Assembly (NCBI RefSeq): GCF_000428125.1
Contig: NZ_ATZI01000010.1
Span: 55,033 to 119,032, forward strand
DNA length: 64,000 nucleotides
DNA from: Bacteroides graminisolvens DSM 19988 = JCM 15093
Lineage (GTDB): Bacteria; Bacteroidota; Bacteroidia; Bacteroidales; Bacteroidaceae
Direction: 5' to 3'
Positions within the stretch are counted from its first letter, which is position 1; every line of letters starts with the position of its first letter. The position numbers were made by a program, and so were the translations under genes. Below the pieces are notes generated by a model. The model did no database searches, had not been told where the DNA came from, and worked only from the letters and a program-made list of their open reading frames with translations. Below, piece by piece: positions 18,141-25,555 of this stretch.

Positions 18141-19604
18141 TTATCTAATTCCTGTCCCTCTAGCAACTTTTCTTTTCTGCTCACCCTTGATATTGCCAGC
18201 AAGTGATTCAAAGAACTCTGCAAGAATAGTCAAACTATCCGGTGCATCATCGTGCTCGTTACCTCCTTCTTTCTTGTAAGAAGTAAGGTATTTCATAAAC
18301 CACCAATAGTCGGATCCTTTGGCATACTCCGTTTCATCCAAGAAGTGGCAGTGCGCTTTCACCCATCCGGATTTCATAAGGATACGAGTCTCTTTGTTCT
18401 TGGTTGTTGGGCGAGCCTGAATTATACATTTACCATCCTTTGCTTGCACTTCTTTACGAACACTAATAGAGAATATACGCCCGCCATTATTTGATTCAAT
18501 ACGCATCTGATCACATCCGGTATCAAGAATCATTTGTGATAACCGTGGCATGGTTATTTCAACAGCATCCTTCGTAAACAATACGTCTGTAATGTATAGT
18601 TCTGTCCCAAAAACATCTGCAAAAGGAGAGCTAAAATAGTCATCACCTTCATCTGCCACATCAGTAGCTCCAATACGTCCATCCGGCTGCCGCCCTTTTA
18701 CATCTGCTAATTTAAAGCGCTTAAGTCCTGATTTCGGGAATAGCAAACCTTTGGCTTCATACGGCTCCTGCATATATTCAGCAGCCCAAATTGCATCATC
18801 CGTTTCGGCTCTTAGCTCATGATAATACTGGGTAGTATGCACGTCCTCACAGAAAGATTTATCATTTTCATCCAAGGCTGGAATACGAATGATCTCATCG
18901 TAGTATTTACCATCTCTGGACTCTTCTAAGCGGCCAAGTACATCATTAGCAGACCAACGGGTTCCAATATCGATAGAACAACAATTGCCTTCAATACGTG
19001 AATCGTGTGTACCTTGCTTCCAACTCCACGTTTTCTCATTGTTGTTGTCAGACAATGCATCCTCAAGTGATTTATACAAGTCATCCGTTACGGCCAACAT
19101 AGAAGCTCCGAAGCCGATTACAGTACCACCGACACCTGCACCAAAGTACGATACCTGCCGGGCCTTTTCAAGACTCCAACCGTGAACGTTTTGTTTATCC
19201 GATCTCAGCTTTATTTCAGGAAAGACTTCTTTATACTTACGCGAGCGAATAATATCACGTGTATCATAAGAGAGTTTATTGTATAGCGGATCAGCGCATG
19301 TATTACGCATAACAGATTCTTCCGGGAAGTGACCGAACATCCAAGAGATGAAAAGTGACGTTATGTAAGATTTTCCGGCTCGAGGTGGCATACTCACAGC
19401 AAGGCGATAAATCACATTATTAGAATAAGCAACGAAAACACGCATAAACGCCTCAGCGACTAATCTCAAGAACGGACGCTTAGCGAAGAACTTAGGGTCC
19501 ATATATAAGCAATAAGCCCAGAAGTTATTCCGGGCCTCTCGCTTGCGCAGTATAATTGCTGCTTCGGCTTTACGAATCAGTATTTCTCTCTTGGTCTGTT
19601 TCAT
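18141..19604 (-). CDS. Terminase large subunit
   Basis: Start proposed at ATG 19604 (MKQTKREILIRKAEAAIIL), overlapping the end of the small subunit gene; ATG 19610 is an alternative, and the upstream frame to 19733 lies inside the small subunit gene. The product is about 487 residues. It has an ATPase domain with the Walker-A-like PPRAGKS (residues 73-79) and the Walker-B-like MLAVTDDLYKSLEDA. A C-terminal RNase-H-like nuclease region contains GATDVADEGDDYF and DDAPDSLTILAEF. It packages phage DNA into the head through the portal and cuts it. Confidence 0.9.
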   Translation of the reverse strand: MKQTKREILIRKAEAAIILRKREARNNFWAYCLYMDPKFFAKRPFLRLVAEAFMRVFVAYSNNVIYRLAVSMPPRAGKSYITSLFISWMFGHFPEESVMRNTCADPLYNKLSYDTRDIIRSRKYKEVFPEIKLRSDKQNVHGWSLEKARQVSYFGAGVGGTVIGFGASMLAVTDDLYKSLEDALSDNNNEKTWSWKQGTHDSRIEGNCCSIDIGTRWSANDVLGRLEESRDGKYYDEIIRIPALDENDKSFCEDVHTTQYYHELRAETDDAIWAAEYMQEPYEAKGLLFPKSGLKRFKLADVKGRQPDGRIGATDVADEGDDYFSSPFADVFGTELYITDVLFTKDAVEITMPRLSQMILDTGCDQMRIESNNGGRIFSISVRKEVQAKDGKCIIQARPTTKNKETRILMKSGWVKAHCHFLDETEYAKGSDYWWFMKYLTSYKKEGGNEHDDAPDSLTILAEFFESLAGNIKGEQKRKVARGTGIR

Positions 19605-20094
19605 CACCATCAACAATCTTTTGAAGTTCTTCATCGGACAGGCTTTCCAAGCTGCTCTTAATACCGACTTCACCAGATACTTTATTCTCCTGTCTATTCT
19701 TCCAATTATCAGGATCACGGTTGGTAAGAGCAAAGATTACGGCTGCCGGAACCGGTTGGTAATGTTTATCAGTAACTACATGCTCCTTTACTCGGACAAT
19801 AGGTTTTCCATTATCGTCTTTCTTTCCGGTGTCAGCTGTCACGGTCCGCTTTTCCTGAACCGTATAACCTCGAATCATCTTCACAAGGGATCTCTTAGCC
19901 TCAGCAATTATTAAGTCATTAAATTCATCTTCAGCCTTTTTTATAGCGTCCGAAAAGTCCGATTTTGTTTTAAGCCAACTGTAATATGTATCTTTGACGA
20001 TTCCAACCTTCTCACAGATTTCGGCAATAGTATAACTATCGGTACGGATGAGCGCACAGATATTATCGACTATTTTTTTGTTATACTTTGCCAT
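19570..20094 (-). CDS. Terminase small subunit
   Basis: A 174-residue protein preceding the large terminase. The N-terminus contains a helix-turn-helix (TIAEICEKVGIVKDTYYSWLKTKSDFSDAIKKAEDEF), the DNA-recognition part of small terminases. Middle and C-terminal parts are charged and likely oligomerise. The stop overlaps the large subunit start by about 35 bases. The gene has its own intrinsic terminator and late element upstream, so it probably starts the packaging transcription unit. Confidence 0.85.
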   Translation of the reverse strand: MAKYNKKIVDNICALIRTDSYTIAEICEKVGIVKDTYYSWLKTKSDFSDAIKKAEDEFNDLIIAEAKRSLVKMIRGYTVQEKRTVTADTGKKDDNGKPIVRVKEHVVTDKHYQPVPAAVIFALTNRDPDNWKNRQENKVSGEVGIKSSLESLSDEELQKIVDGDETDQERNTDS

Positions 20095-20106
20095 TGCTTT
20101 TTTAAC

Positions 20107-20116
20107 TAAAATATAA
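20107..20116 (-). promoter_or_regulatory. Phage late element TTATATTTTA, copy 4 (small terminase)
   Basis: On the minus strand TTATATTTTA is followed by 12 bases (GTTAAAAAAGCA) and the terminase small subunit ATG. It directly follows the strong terminator hairpin at 20117-20146, so transcription arriving from upstream should be low here. Confidence 0.55.
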
Positions 20117-20146
20117 AAGGGGAACTACTTTTCAGTAACTCCCCTT
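20117..20146 (-). terminator. Intrinsic terminator before small terminase gene
   Basis: Minus-strand arms AAGGGGAGTTACT and AGTAGTTCCCCTT pair over 11 of 13 positions with a 4-base loop, followed by TTATATTTTA. It separates the GIY-YIG gene from the terminase genes. Confidence 0.75.
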
Positions 20147-20172
20147 ATTAATCTATTTAACAGCAAAATAGT

Positions 20173-20619
20173 TTATCTTCTTCTATTATATATAGGGTTC
20201 AAGGCTTTAATTAGTTGTTTCTCGATGGATACAATTAGTTCTTTGGACGGGTAGTCTAAAAATACAAGATTAAAGTTTATAGCTTTCGCATACGCATCTT
20301 TTAGATTCTCATCATTAATATTCAGCTTATCTTTCTCCGTTATTTTTCGAAGAAAGTTGTTAAAGAACGCATTAGATCTTGTATCAAAATGAGATGCAAG
20401 CCTCTCCAAGATGGAACGACTACTTGATTTTCCGACATAAATAGGAATATCCTTTTCATCAAAAAAAATATAAACCCCTAATAGGCTACGTCTATCATGT
20501 AGAAGATCAATTAATCTTATATCTTTCACCTTTATTTTATTCGATTCTTTGATTTTAGTCACCAGTTGCTCAACTGCAAGGTCCTTTATCTCATCAAAAA
20601 GCAGAATAAAATTATCCAT
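20173..20619 (-). CDS. GIY-YIG nuclease domain protein
   Basis: A 148-residue protein with a single GIY-YIG module. The two motifs appear as GVY at residues 48-50 and YVGKS at 61-65. They are followed by the conserved Arg helix (ILERLASHF) and the end motif IEKQLIKALNPIYN, in which the Glu binds metal. GIY-YIG and HNH nucleases next to terminase genes are common in phages: some take part in packaging-linked cutting, others are homing endonucleases. There is no DNA-recognition tail, which makes an ordinary homing enzyme less likely. The gene is more AT-rich than the terminase genes and is bounded by a terminator. Confidence 0.8.
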   Translation of the reverse strand: MDNFILLFDEIKDLAVEQLVTKIKESNKIKVKDIRLIDLLHDRRSLLGVYIFFDEKDIPIYVGKSSSRSILERLASHFDTRSNAFFNNFLRKITEKDKLNINDENLKDAYAKAINFNLVFLDYPSKELIVSIEKQLIKALNPIYNRRR

Positions 20620-20633
20620 ATCTTTATTATTTA

Positions 20634-20846
20634 TTACTTTTCCAATTTTATCATTGACTCAGCTATATCTAAGCAGTTCTCAAGCTCATTGACAACTGCT
20701 TTCAATTCTATGTACTTCCGCTTGTCAACACCAGTTACTTCACTGCCACTATTGATTATTCCTTCTAAGTTAGCCAGCTGTTCTTTTTTGCGAGCCAATC
20801 TTTTTTCAAGTACTTCTTTGTAGATCATAAATGCTGTTGTTTGCAT
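20634..20846 (-). CDS. Small coiled-coil phage protein, function unknown
   Basis: A 70-residue protein dominated by charged heptads (VLEKRLARKKEQLANLEGIINSGSE, then IELKAVVNELENCLDIAES). It lies between the methyltransferase gene and the GIY-YIG gene, 14 bases before the latter. No family was recognised. A second ATG at residue 7 is possible. It might be a small packaging or regulatory protein working with its neighbours; this is a guess from position only. Confidence 0.6.
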   Translation of the reverse strand: MQTTAFMIYKEVLEKRLARKKEQLANLEGIINSGSEVTGVDKRKYIELKAVVNELENCLDIAESMIKLEK

Positions 20847-20988
20847 GCCGGTATAGTTTTATTTCATGCCGACAAAGTTAATAATTAAATCCAAGGAACC
20901 CCTATCTCCTTGTACTTCGAAGAAAAACATCCAAGCATCGCGATTACTCTTCACGTTCTTTCAGGGTTCCATCTCACACAAGTTTACT

Positions 20989-22392
20989 TTAAATATCTTC
21001 TCCAATTAAATCCTCTTCCCTGAAATCAAGCTCTGGGTATAACGATGGAATTTGTTTCAAGTCCCCTTTGAAGAAGACAAGAACGTTCTGATGCGTTTTA
21101 CCTATCTTCCGGGAATGGTTGAACTGATTTGTCACGCGCATGGCCAGAGAACCTATCTGTGTAGCAAGAATCATCTCGTTGTAGTAATGTAAGCCGGCTT
21201 CAAGAAAAGCGTTTATTGTATCGCCGACGAAGTTATAGTACGCTCCATTCTTCCCACGAACCTCCCCTATTACAAATACGGCAAAACGGTTTTCTTTGAG
21301 CAATGAGCAGCTCTTCTGAATTATAGTCCTATAGGCATTCAAGAACTCCTCATATTCCATATTCGACAAGTCGCGTGGATCGTCTGAATAAACCTCCAAA
21401 TCAGCATAAGGCGGACAGCTAAATATCATATCGGCTTTCAGACCAGCGTAGTGCTGATCAATATCACGACTATCACCACACTTCCAAACCAGACAGTCAT
21501 TCTCCGTGAAAGGTGGCTGCATTTCTGCCGCATTCTCATAATTTGCTTTAATCTGTTCCGGACGCAAGTCAACTCCTCGATAGCGCATTCCTAATTTTGC
21601 AGCTACTATCCCACGAACGGAACCTCCGGCGAACGGGTCAAGAATAACTCCTGCAGGAATATTAAACCATCGGTATGCAAGCTCACAAAGAACCGGATCA
21701 AAGACAGAGGTACCATCCAGCATTGGAATATCATGCTTTTTGCAATATTCCGTTATTTCATCCCATGAAGGATCATAACCAAGCTTCTCACGCATTCTGT
21801 TGCGCACTTCATAAATTGCCGGATTCTGAGCTGAACGAGAATAGGTAATTTCTTTATCTCTGCCCTCTTCGCTCTTTATACCTAGAGATAACCAGGCACG
21901 TTTACGCTCCTGCCATCTTCCCTGCTTGGCATCAAGTATAGAGAAAGGAGGAATAATAAATCTTTCAGCTACATTATTGGGTTTTGTGGTAGATGCGGGC
22001 AATTCATCGGATAAGTCTATATCATCAAGAGAAAATTCCCAGTCTTTCAGTACTTCTTCGGAAAAGTTCTCTATAACTAGGTCCATGTCGAATTCAGAAG
22101 TATCCGAAGCATGGTTATCTGCCAATGCTAAAAGTTTGCGACGCTCATCCTCAAGAGATAGGTCCGTGCGCTTAACTACTACTAACTCTTTTCCGTTGGT
22201 TTCAATAACACGCACCGGTATGCCAAGCGCTTTTGCCTGCTCATACACACCGTTGCCGGCTATCAGGTAGTTTTCTTTGTCCATCAGGACAGAACGACCG
22301 GCTCCACAATCTTCGAGGCTCTTTCGAATGATATTTTTATTCCGGTCGTTATGAATACGAAAGTTTTTAGGATCTAACTTTATATCTTCCAT
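20989..22392 (-). CDS. ParB-like nuclease domain fused to DNA methyltransferase
   Basis: A 467-residue two-domain protein. Residues 1-110 form a ParB/sulfiredoxin-like domain (NYLIAGNGVYEQAKALGIPVRVIE, then LSLEDERRKLLALADNHASD). Residues 240-460 are an amino-methyltransferase. The SAM motif DPFAGGSVRG is at 252-261, followed by motif-III-like YRGVDL, and the catalytic motif SCPPY is at 325-329, so motif I precedes motif IV. Phage proteins of this type modify adenine or cytosine amino groups and usually protect phage DNA against restriction. The target sequence cannot be read from the protein. The late element stands 12 bases before its ATG. Confidence 0.85.
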   Translation of the reverse strand: MEDIKLDPKNFRIHNDRNKNIIRKSLEDCGAGRSVLMDKENYLIAGNGVYEQAKALGIPVRVIETNGKELVVVKRTDLSLEDERRKLLALADNHASDTSEFDMDLVIENFSEEVLKDWEFSLDDIDLSDELPASTTKPNNVAERFIIPPFSILDAKQGRWQERKRAWLSLGIKSEEGRDKEITYSRSAQNPAIYEVRNRMREKLGYDPSWDEITEYCKKHDIPMLDGTSVFDPVLCELAYRWFNIPAGVILDPFAGGSVRGIVAAKLGMRYRGVDLRPEQIKANYENAAEMQPPFTENDCLVWKCGDSRDIDQHYAGLKADMIFSCPPYADLEVYSDDPRDLSNMEYEEFLNAYRTIIQKSCSLLKENRFAVFVIGEVRGKNGAYYNFVGDTINAFLEAGLHYYNEMILATQIGSLAMRVTNQFNHSRKIGKTHQNVLVFFKGDLKQIPSLYPELDFREEDLIGEDI

Positions 22393-22404
22393 GCCTTTTT
22401 ATCG

Positions 22405-22414
22405 TAAAATATAA
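22405..22414 (-). promoter_or_regulatory. Phage late element TTATATTTTA, copy 5 (methyltransferase)
   Basis: On the minus strand TTATATTTTA is followed by 12 bases (CGATAAAAAGGC) and the methyltransferase ATG. The element also lies in a 9-bp hairpin (CCTTTTTAT with ATAAAAAGG) that would place the region before the start in a stem. Confidence 0.5.
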
Positions 22415-22474
22415 AAAGGGAGAAAATTATTATGAAAATAATAGGTTTAGAATACTTTGAAGCGATTTTTTTCA

Positions 22475-22482
22475 TATTTTTG
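22475..22482 (+). promoter_or_regulatory. Promoter -7 box of the DUF488 operon
   Basis: TATTTTTG matches the Bacteroides -7 consensus TAnnTTTG exactly and lies 42 bases before the first operon ATG. A TTTG stands only 15 bases upstream, closer than the usual 19-21, so the -33 box is uncertain. The position, in the divergent space facing the methyltransferase, suits an independent plus-strand promoter. Confidence 0.5.
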
Positions 22483-22524
22483 TATAGAGAGGATAATATT
22501 TAATTCAATTAATAACAGGTTTTC

Positions 22525-23079
22525 ATGGCACTAGAAAATAACATATTCTCTATCGGATATGGCAATAAAGATATCAACGATTTCATATTGGAGCTAGAAA
22601 GCTTTAGGATTGAATTTTTAATTGATATTCGTTCAAAACCATATTCTAAATTCAACGAGATGTTTAATCAAAAATTATTAAAGTTGGCAATAGAGACACG
22701 AGGCATAAAATATGGATTTATGGGTGATTCATTGGGAGGATTGCCCTCTGATCGGTCATGTTACACGCAAAACAATAAAGTTGATTATAACATACTGAAG
22801 ACTAAAGACTTTTTCATAGAAGGATTAAAACGCCTTCAAGATGCAAATGAAAAAAAATATAAAGTTTGTGTTATGTGTAGCGAGAGCAACCCTAAAGATT
22901 GCCACAGAGCTAAGCTTATTGGAGTTGAGTTACAAAAGGTTGGTATAGAACTTAGACATATCATTGGTGTATCTAAAGAAAAAACACAGATACAGGTAAT
23001 CTCAGAAATAACAAAAGGAGATGGCCTTACAACTCTATTTGGAGAAGACAATTTAACATCAAGAAAAAAATACATCTAG
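22525..23079 (+). CDS. DUF488 family protein, first of pair
   Basis: A 184-residue protein with both DUF488 marks. The N-terminal beta-alpha part has IFSIGYGNKDINDFILELESF and then the acidic-arginine motif LIDIRSKPYSKF. The C-terminal motif is CVMCSESNPKDCHRAKLIG (C-x-x-CxE...CHR). DUF488 proteins have no proven biochemical activity; the conserved Asp-Arg and Cys-His-Arg suggest a small nucleotide or nucleic-acid-modifying enzyme. This is the first gene of a three-gene plus-strand operon inside a minus-strand prophage. It is AT-rich compared with its neighbours, as expected for acquired cargo. Confidence 0.8.
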   Translation: MALENNIFSIGYGNKDINDFILELESFRIEFLIDIRSKPYSKFNEMFNQKLLKLAIETRGIKYGFMGDSLGGLPSDRSCYTQNNKVDYNILKTKDFFIEGLKRLQDANEKKYKVCVMCSESNPKDCHRAKLIGVELQKVGIELRHIIGVSKEKTQIQVISEITKGDGLTTLFGEDNLTSRKKYI

Positions 23080-23082
23080 AAT

Positions 23083-23565
23083 ATGAGATTTTACACTATC
23101 GGCGTATACGGTTCAACAGAACAATCATTCTTTGATAAACTGAAAGAGAATAAAATTGATACGTTTTGTGATATTCGACAACGAAGAGGAGTAAGAGGAA
23201 AGAAATACGCCTATGTAAACAGTCTATATTTACAGAAAAAACTAAAAGAATGTGGAATCAGGTATTTATACGTACCCAATTTAGCACCAACATCTGAAAT
23301 CCGAAATATTCAAAAGAAAACAGATAAAAAAGACAATATTTCAAAATCAAATAGAGTTCAAATAAGTAAAGACTTTGAATTAGAATACAAAAATAAGGTT
23401 TTATCGACCTTTGATTTTGACTCTTTTATAACAAATTTGGAAACTTCTTCTGCTGCAACAAACGTAGTCTTATTTTGCGTTGAAGAAACAGCAGAAGCTT
23501 GTCACCGATCTATTGTAGCAAATGCATTACACCTTAAATATAATAACTTTATAAAAAACTTATAG
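23083..23565 (+). CDS. DUF488 family protein, second of pair
   Basis: A 160-residue protein beginning 3 bases after the previous stop. It has the same architecture: FYTIGVYGSTEQSFFDKLKENKI, then FCDIRQRRGVRGKKYAYVN, and near the end LFCVEETAEACHRSIVANAL. It is clearly diverged from the first DUF488 protein, being shorter and with RQRRG in place of RSKPYS. Two DUF488 proteins in one operon suggest a heterodimer or two related reactions rather than simple duplication. Confidence 0.8.
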   Translation: MRFYTIGVYGSTEQSFFDKLKENKIDTFCDIRQRRGVRGKKYAYVNSLYLQKKLKECGIRYLYVPNLAPTSEIRNIQKKTDKKDNISKSNRVQISKDFELEYKNKVLSTFDFDSFITNLETSSAATNVVLFCVEETAEACHRSIVANALHLKYNNFIKNL

Positions 23566-23567
23566 TC

Positions 23568-24197
23568 ATGGAGGTACTAATTGTTTCAAAAACTCATATG
23601 AAGAATGGAGTTTGTGTTGGAGGCCTTGCCAATAATGGTAGATTTGTACGATTACTAGATAATCACTCACATCATCAACCTAGTGATTCTACTTTGGAAG
23701 TAAGACAAATATACAACGTAACTTTCTCCCCAAGAAGCAATCCTATTCTTCCACACTCAGAGGATGTTCTTGTACAATCAATGGAATACAGGAGAACTCT
23801 AAACAGTAACACTGACTTAATAGAGTATATAACAGAAAGAGGAGTCAGAATCTGTAATGATAATTTAGAACAACTCTTTCAGGGATCTCTAAAAAAAACA
23901 CAAAATGGAAGTGCCTATATTAATGCGGATAATATACCAGAACAGAGTGTTGCTTTCTGGATATCCGACAAAAATTTAACAAGAACAACTCATTCTGAAA
24001 AAAACTATTATAGTTATGCGTTGGGACCATCTCCATTCGCAGGAAGTATATCTATTCCTTATGTGGGATTTCAGCCTGCAGTAGATCAAATACCTAGTGG
24101 CACGTTGATACGTGTATCTCTAGCACGATGGTGGACACCAGACGAAGCTACTACCGAGAAAAGGTGCTATCTACAACTATCTGGGTGGTACGCATAA
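23568..24197 (+). CDS. Dual-OB domain protein
   Basis: A 209-residue protein starting 2 bases after the previous stop. The start MEVLIVSKTHMKNGVCVGGLANNGRFVRLLD is the hallmark of proteins annotated as 'dual OB domain': a strand, SKTxM, then VGGxxxxGxxxRLL. The end YLQLSGWYA is also usual. The middle has NPILPHSEDVLVQ and WISDKNLTR. Two OB folds suggest binding of RNA or DNA. In this operon it may supply substrate recognition for the two DUF488 proteins, which is an inference. The family is typically found beside DUF488 genes; I state this from memory and it needs a neighbourhood search. Confidence 0.65.
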   Translation: MEVLIVSKTHMKNGVCVGGLANNGRFVRLLDNHSHHQPSDSTLEVRQIYNVTFSPRSNPILPHSEDVLVQSMEYRRTLNSNTDLIEYITERGVRICNDNLEQLFQGSLKKTQNGSAYINADNIPEQSVAFWISDKNLTRTTHSEKNYYSYALGPSPFAGSISIPYVGFQPAVDQIPSGTLIRVSLARWWTPDEATTEKRCYLQLSGWYA

Positions 24198-24246
24198 TAA
24201 TACACATTGCTAACAATCACAACGATTTTATTGTTTAAATATTTCA

Positions 24247-24287
24247 GCAGAAATTATCAGAAGATAAACTCTCCTGATAATTTCTGC
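24247..24287. terminator. Perfect 14-bp inverted repeat at convergent gene ends
   Basis: Arms GCAGAAATTATCAG (24247-24260) and CTGATAATTTCTGC (24274-24287) pair perfectly over 14 bp with a 13-base loop. They overlap the stop of the minus-strand sigma-like gene (24257) and lie 50 bases after the plus-strand operon ends. This is likely a bidirectional terminator between convergent genes, although T-tracts are weak. Confidence 0.55.
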
Positions 24288-24862
24288 TTAATCAGAGATT
24301 GCACCCCATTGTAAATTTCATAAAGTTGCTTCTGACTTTCCGGTCCTACCCATTCAGAGAAATTATTATCTTGGAAGAAATGGAACTCAAATACTCGCTT
24401 TGCAAGAGGTGATAAATCAAGACTTTCAAAAACTTCACGTACCTGATGCATTCTTTCAAGCGTAATTCCCGGTGTATCTATTTCATTGTCCGGAACATCC
24501 TCTATGTCCATACGTAAATAGTCTGCATTATCATCTGCCGGGATCCGTTTGTATTTACTCTGATATGGCGAAGTCGGCGACGTAACATTAAGCTTAATCA
24601 TCCTCAAAACAAAGAAATCAAGTTCTGTATATCCATTCTTCTTGGTTGAAAGAAGTTTTTCGAGCAGCCTGTCGCTTTTCTGAAGAAGCGAACAAAGCAC
24701 TTCATTTAAAACATCATGAGCCTCATCTGAAATACCTACTAGGCCACAATGGTACGATGCATAATCTAACCACCTATCGTATCTTTTTGCTATGTAATTA
24801 TTCACTGCTGTGCTTGACATAAAATTATAAAGTTTTTCAGGTATACAGGATATGTAATTCAC
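24257..24862 (-). CDS. Phage protein resembling a sigma factor
   Basis: A 201-residue protein. A first segment, RWLDYASYHCGLVGISDEAHDVLNEVLCSLLQK, resembles sigma-70 region 2 (a core-binding helix followed by 'DAEDVLNEV' type helix). The later segment VFESLDLSPLAKRVFEFHFFQDNNFSEWVG recalls region 4 ('L-x4-R-x-V-F-x3-F'). This is a judgement from motif character without search results. It lies at the end of the early replication block, the place expected for a regulator of late transcription, and it is followed by the cargo operon. It could bind the repeated TTATATTTTA element. It might instead be an unrelated helical replication protein. Confidence 0.4.
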   Translation of the reverse strand: MNYISCIPEKLYNFMSSTAVNNYIAKRYDRWLDYASYHCGLVGISDEAHDVLNEVLCSLLQKSDRLLEKLLSTKKNGYTELDFFVLRMIKLNVTSPTSPYQSKYKRIPADDNADYLRMDIEDVPDNEIDTPGITLERMHQVREVFESLDLSPLAKRVFEFHFFQDNNFSEWVGPESQKQLYEIYNGVQSLIKQKLSGEFIF

Positions 24863-24865
24863 GGT

Positions 24866-25555
24866 TTATCTCCTGCTTTCCCCATCGATCTTAATCACAT
24901 TGAACATCTCATTCACCCGATCGGCAATGTAGTCTCCATATACATCCGCTATCTTTTCAGGCTTCATGTTCGTGGTAACATGAGTCAGGCATTTATATCT
25001 CAACTCATACCGAGTTTGAAAGATAAACTGCATGACATTCATTTCCGTACCAAAATGTTTCACCGGATACGGTTCCCGCCCCACTTCATCAAAGGCAACC
25101 GTTACAGGCTTAGCATCATTGTAAGTCATCTTATTGAGACCATCAAGCCCTTTGCTGACATACATGTTTGCCGCCAATGATGCCGAGACGATTGAGAATC
25201 CCCCGGTAGAGAACCATCCTACATCATCCAGCTTCGAAAGGAAATCATACGTTCGAAGTATTTGAATGATGGTTGATTTCCCGGTACCGATAGGGCCATG
25301 CAACCAAAGCCCTTTAGATGAATCTAGCTTCGTACTACGCCCCACAGCATACAGGTAAATCTCATTCATGATCGATCTGTTTATGTCGCTGATTTCAAAC
25401 GAGGGGCATTCTTTGACACAAGCTGCCTTAAACAAATCGGCCTGTTTCTTCTGTTCCTGATGATCTGGTGCTATCTGCACATCAGAGGTCGACCGAACGC
25501 ACCCTAACAGGCTTCCTATCGGCTGTATCGATCCATTTTTCTTGTTGTTTTCCAT
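24866..25555 (-). CDS. DnaC-like AAA+ ATPase (helicase loader)
   Basis: A 229-residue ATPase. Walker A is GPIGTGKS (residues 87-94) and Walker B is VTVAFDEVG; a sensor-like HVTTNMKPEKI follows. The length and position after a DnaD-like replication protein are those of phage helicase loaders. The start overlaps the end of the replication organiser gene by 74 bases, in another frame. The segment RVNEMFNVIKIDGESRR ends the protein, as in DnaC-like loaders (arginine finger region RV/DR). It most likely loads the host DnaB helicase at the phage origin. Confidence 0.8.
   Translation of the reverse strand: MENNKKNGSIQPIGSLLGCVRSTSDVQIAPDHQEQKKQADLFKAACVKECPSFEISDINRSIMNEIYLYAVGRSTKLDSSKGLWLHGPIGTGKSTIIQILRTYDFLSKLDDVGWFSTGGFSIVSASLAANMYVSKGLDGLNKMTYNDAKPVTVAFDEVGREPYPVKHFGTEMNVMQFIFQTRYELRYKCLTHVTTNMKPEKIADVYGDYIADRVNEMFNVIKIDGESRR

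Noticed and set aside
18101..18223. N-terminal extension of the AlbA_2 protein
   Set aside because: It overlaps the large-terminase end in another frame and does not resemble the family start.
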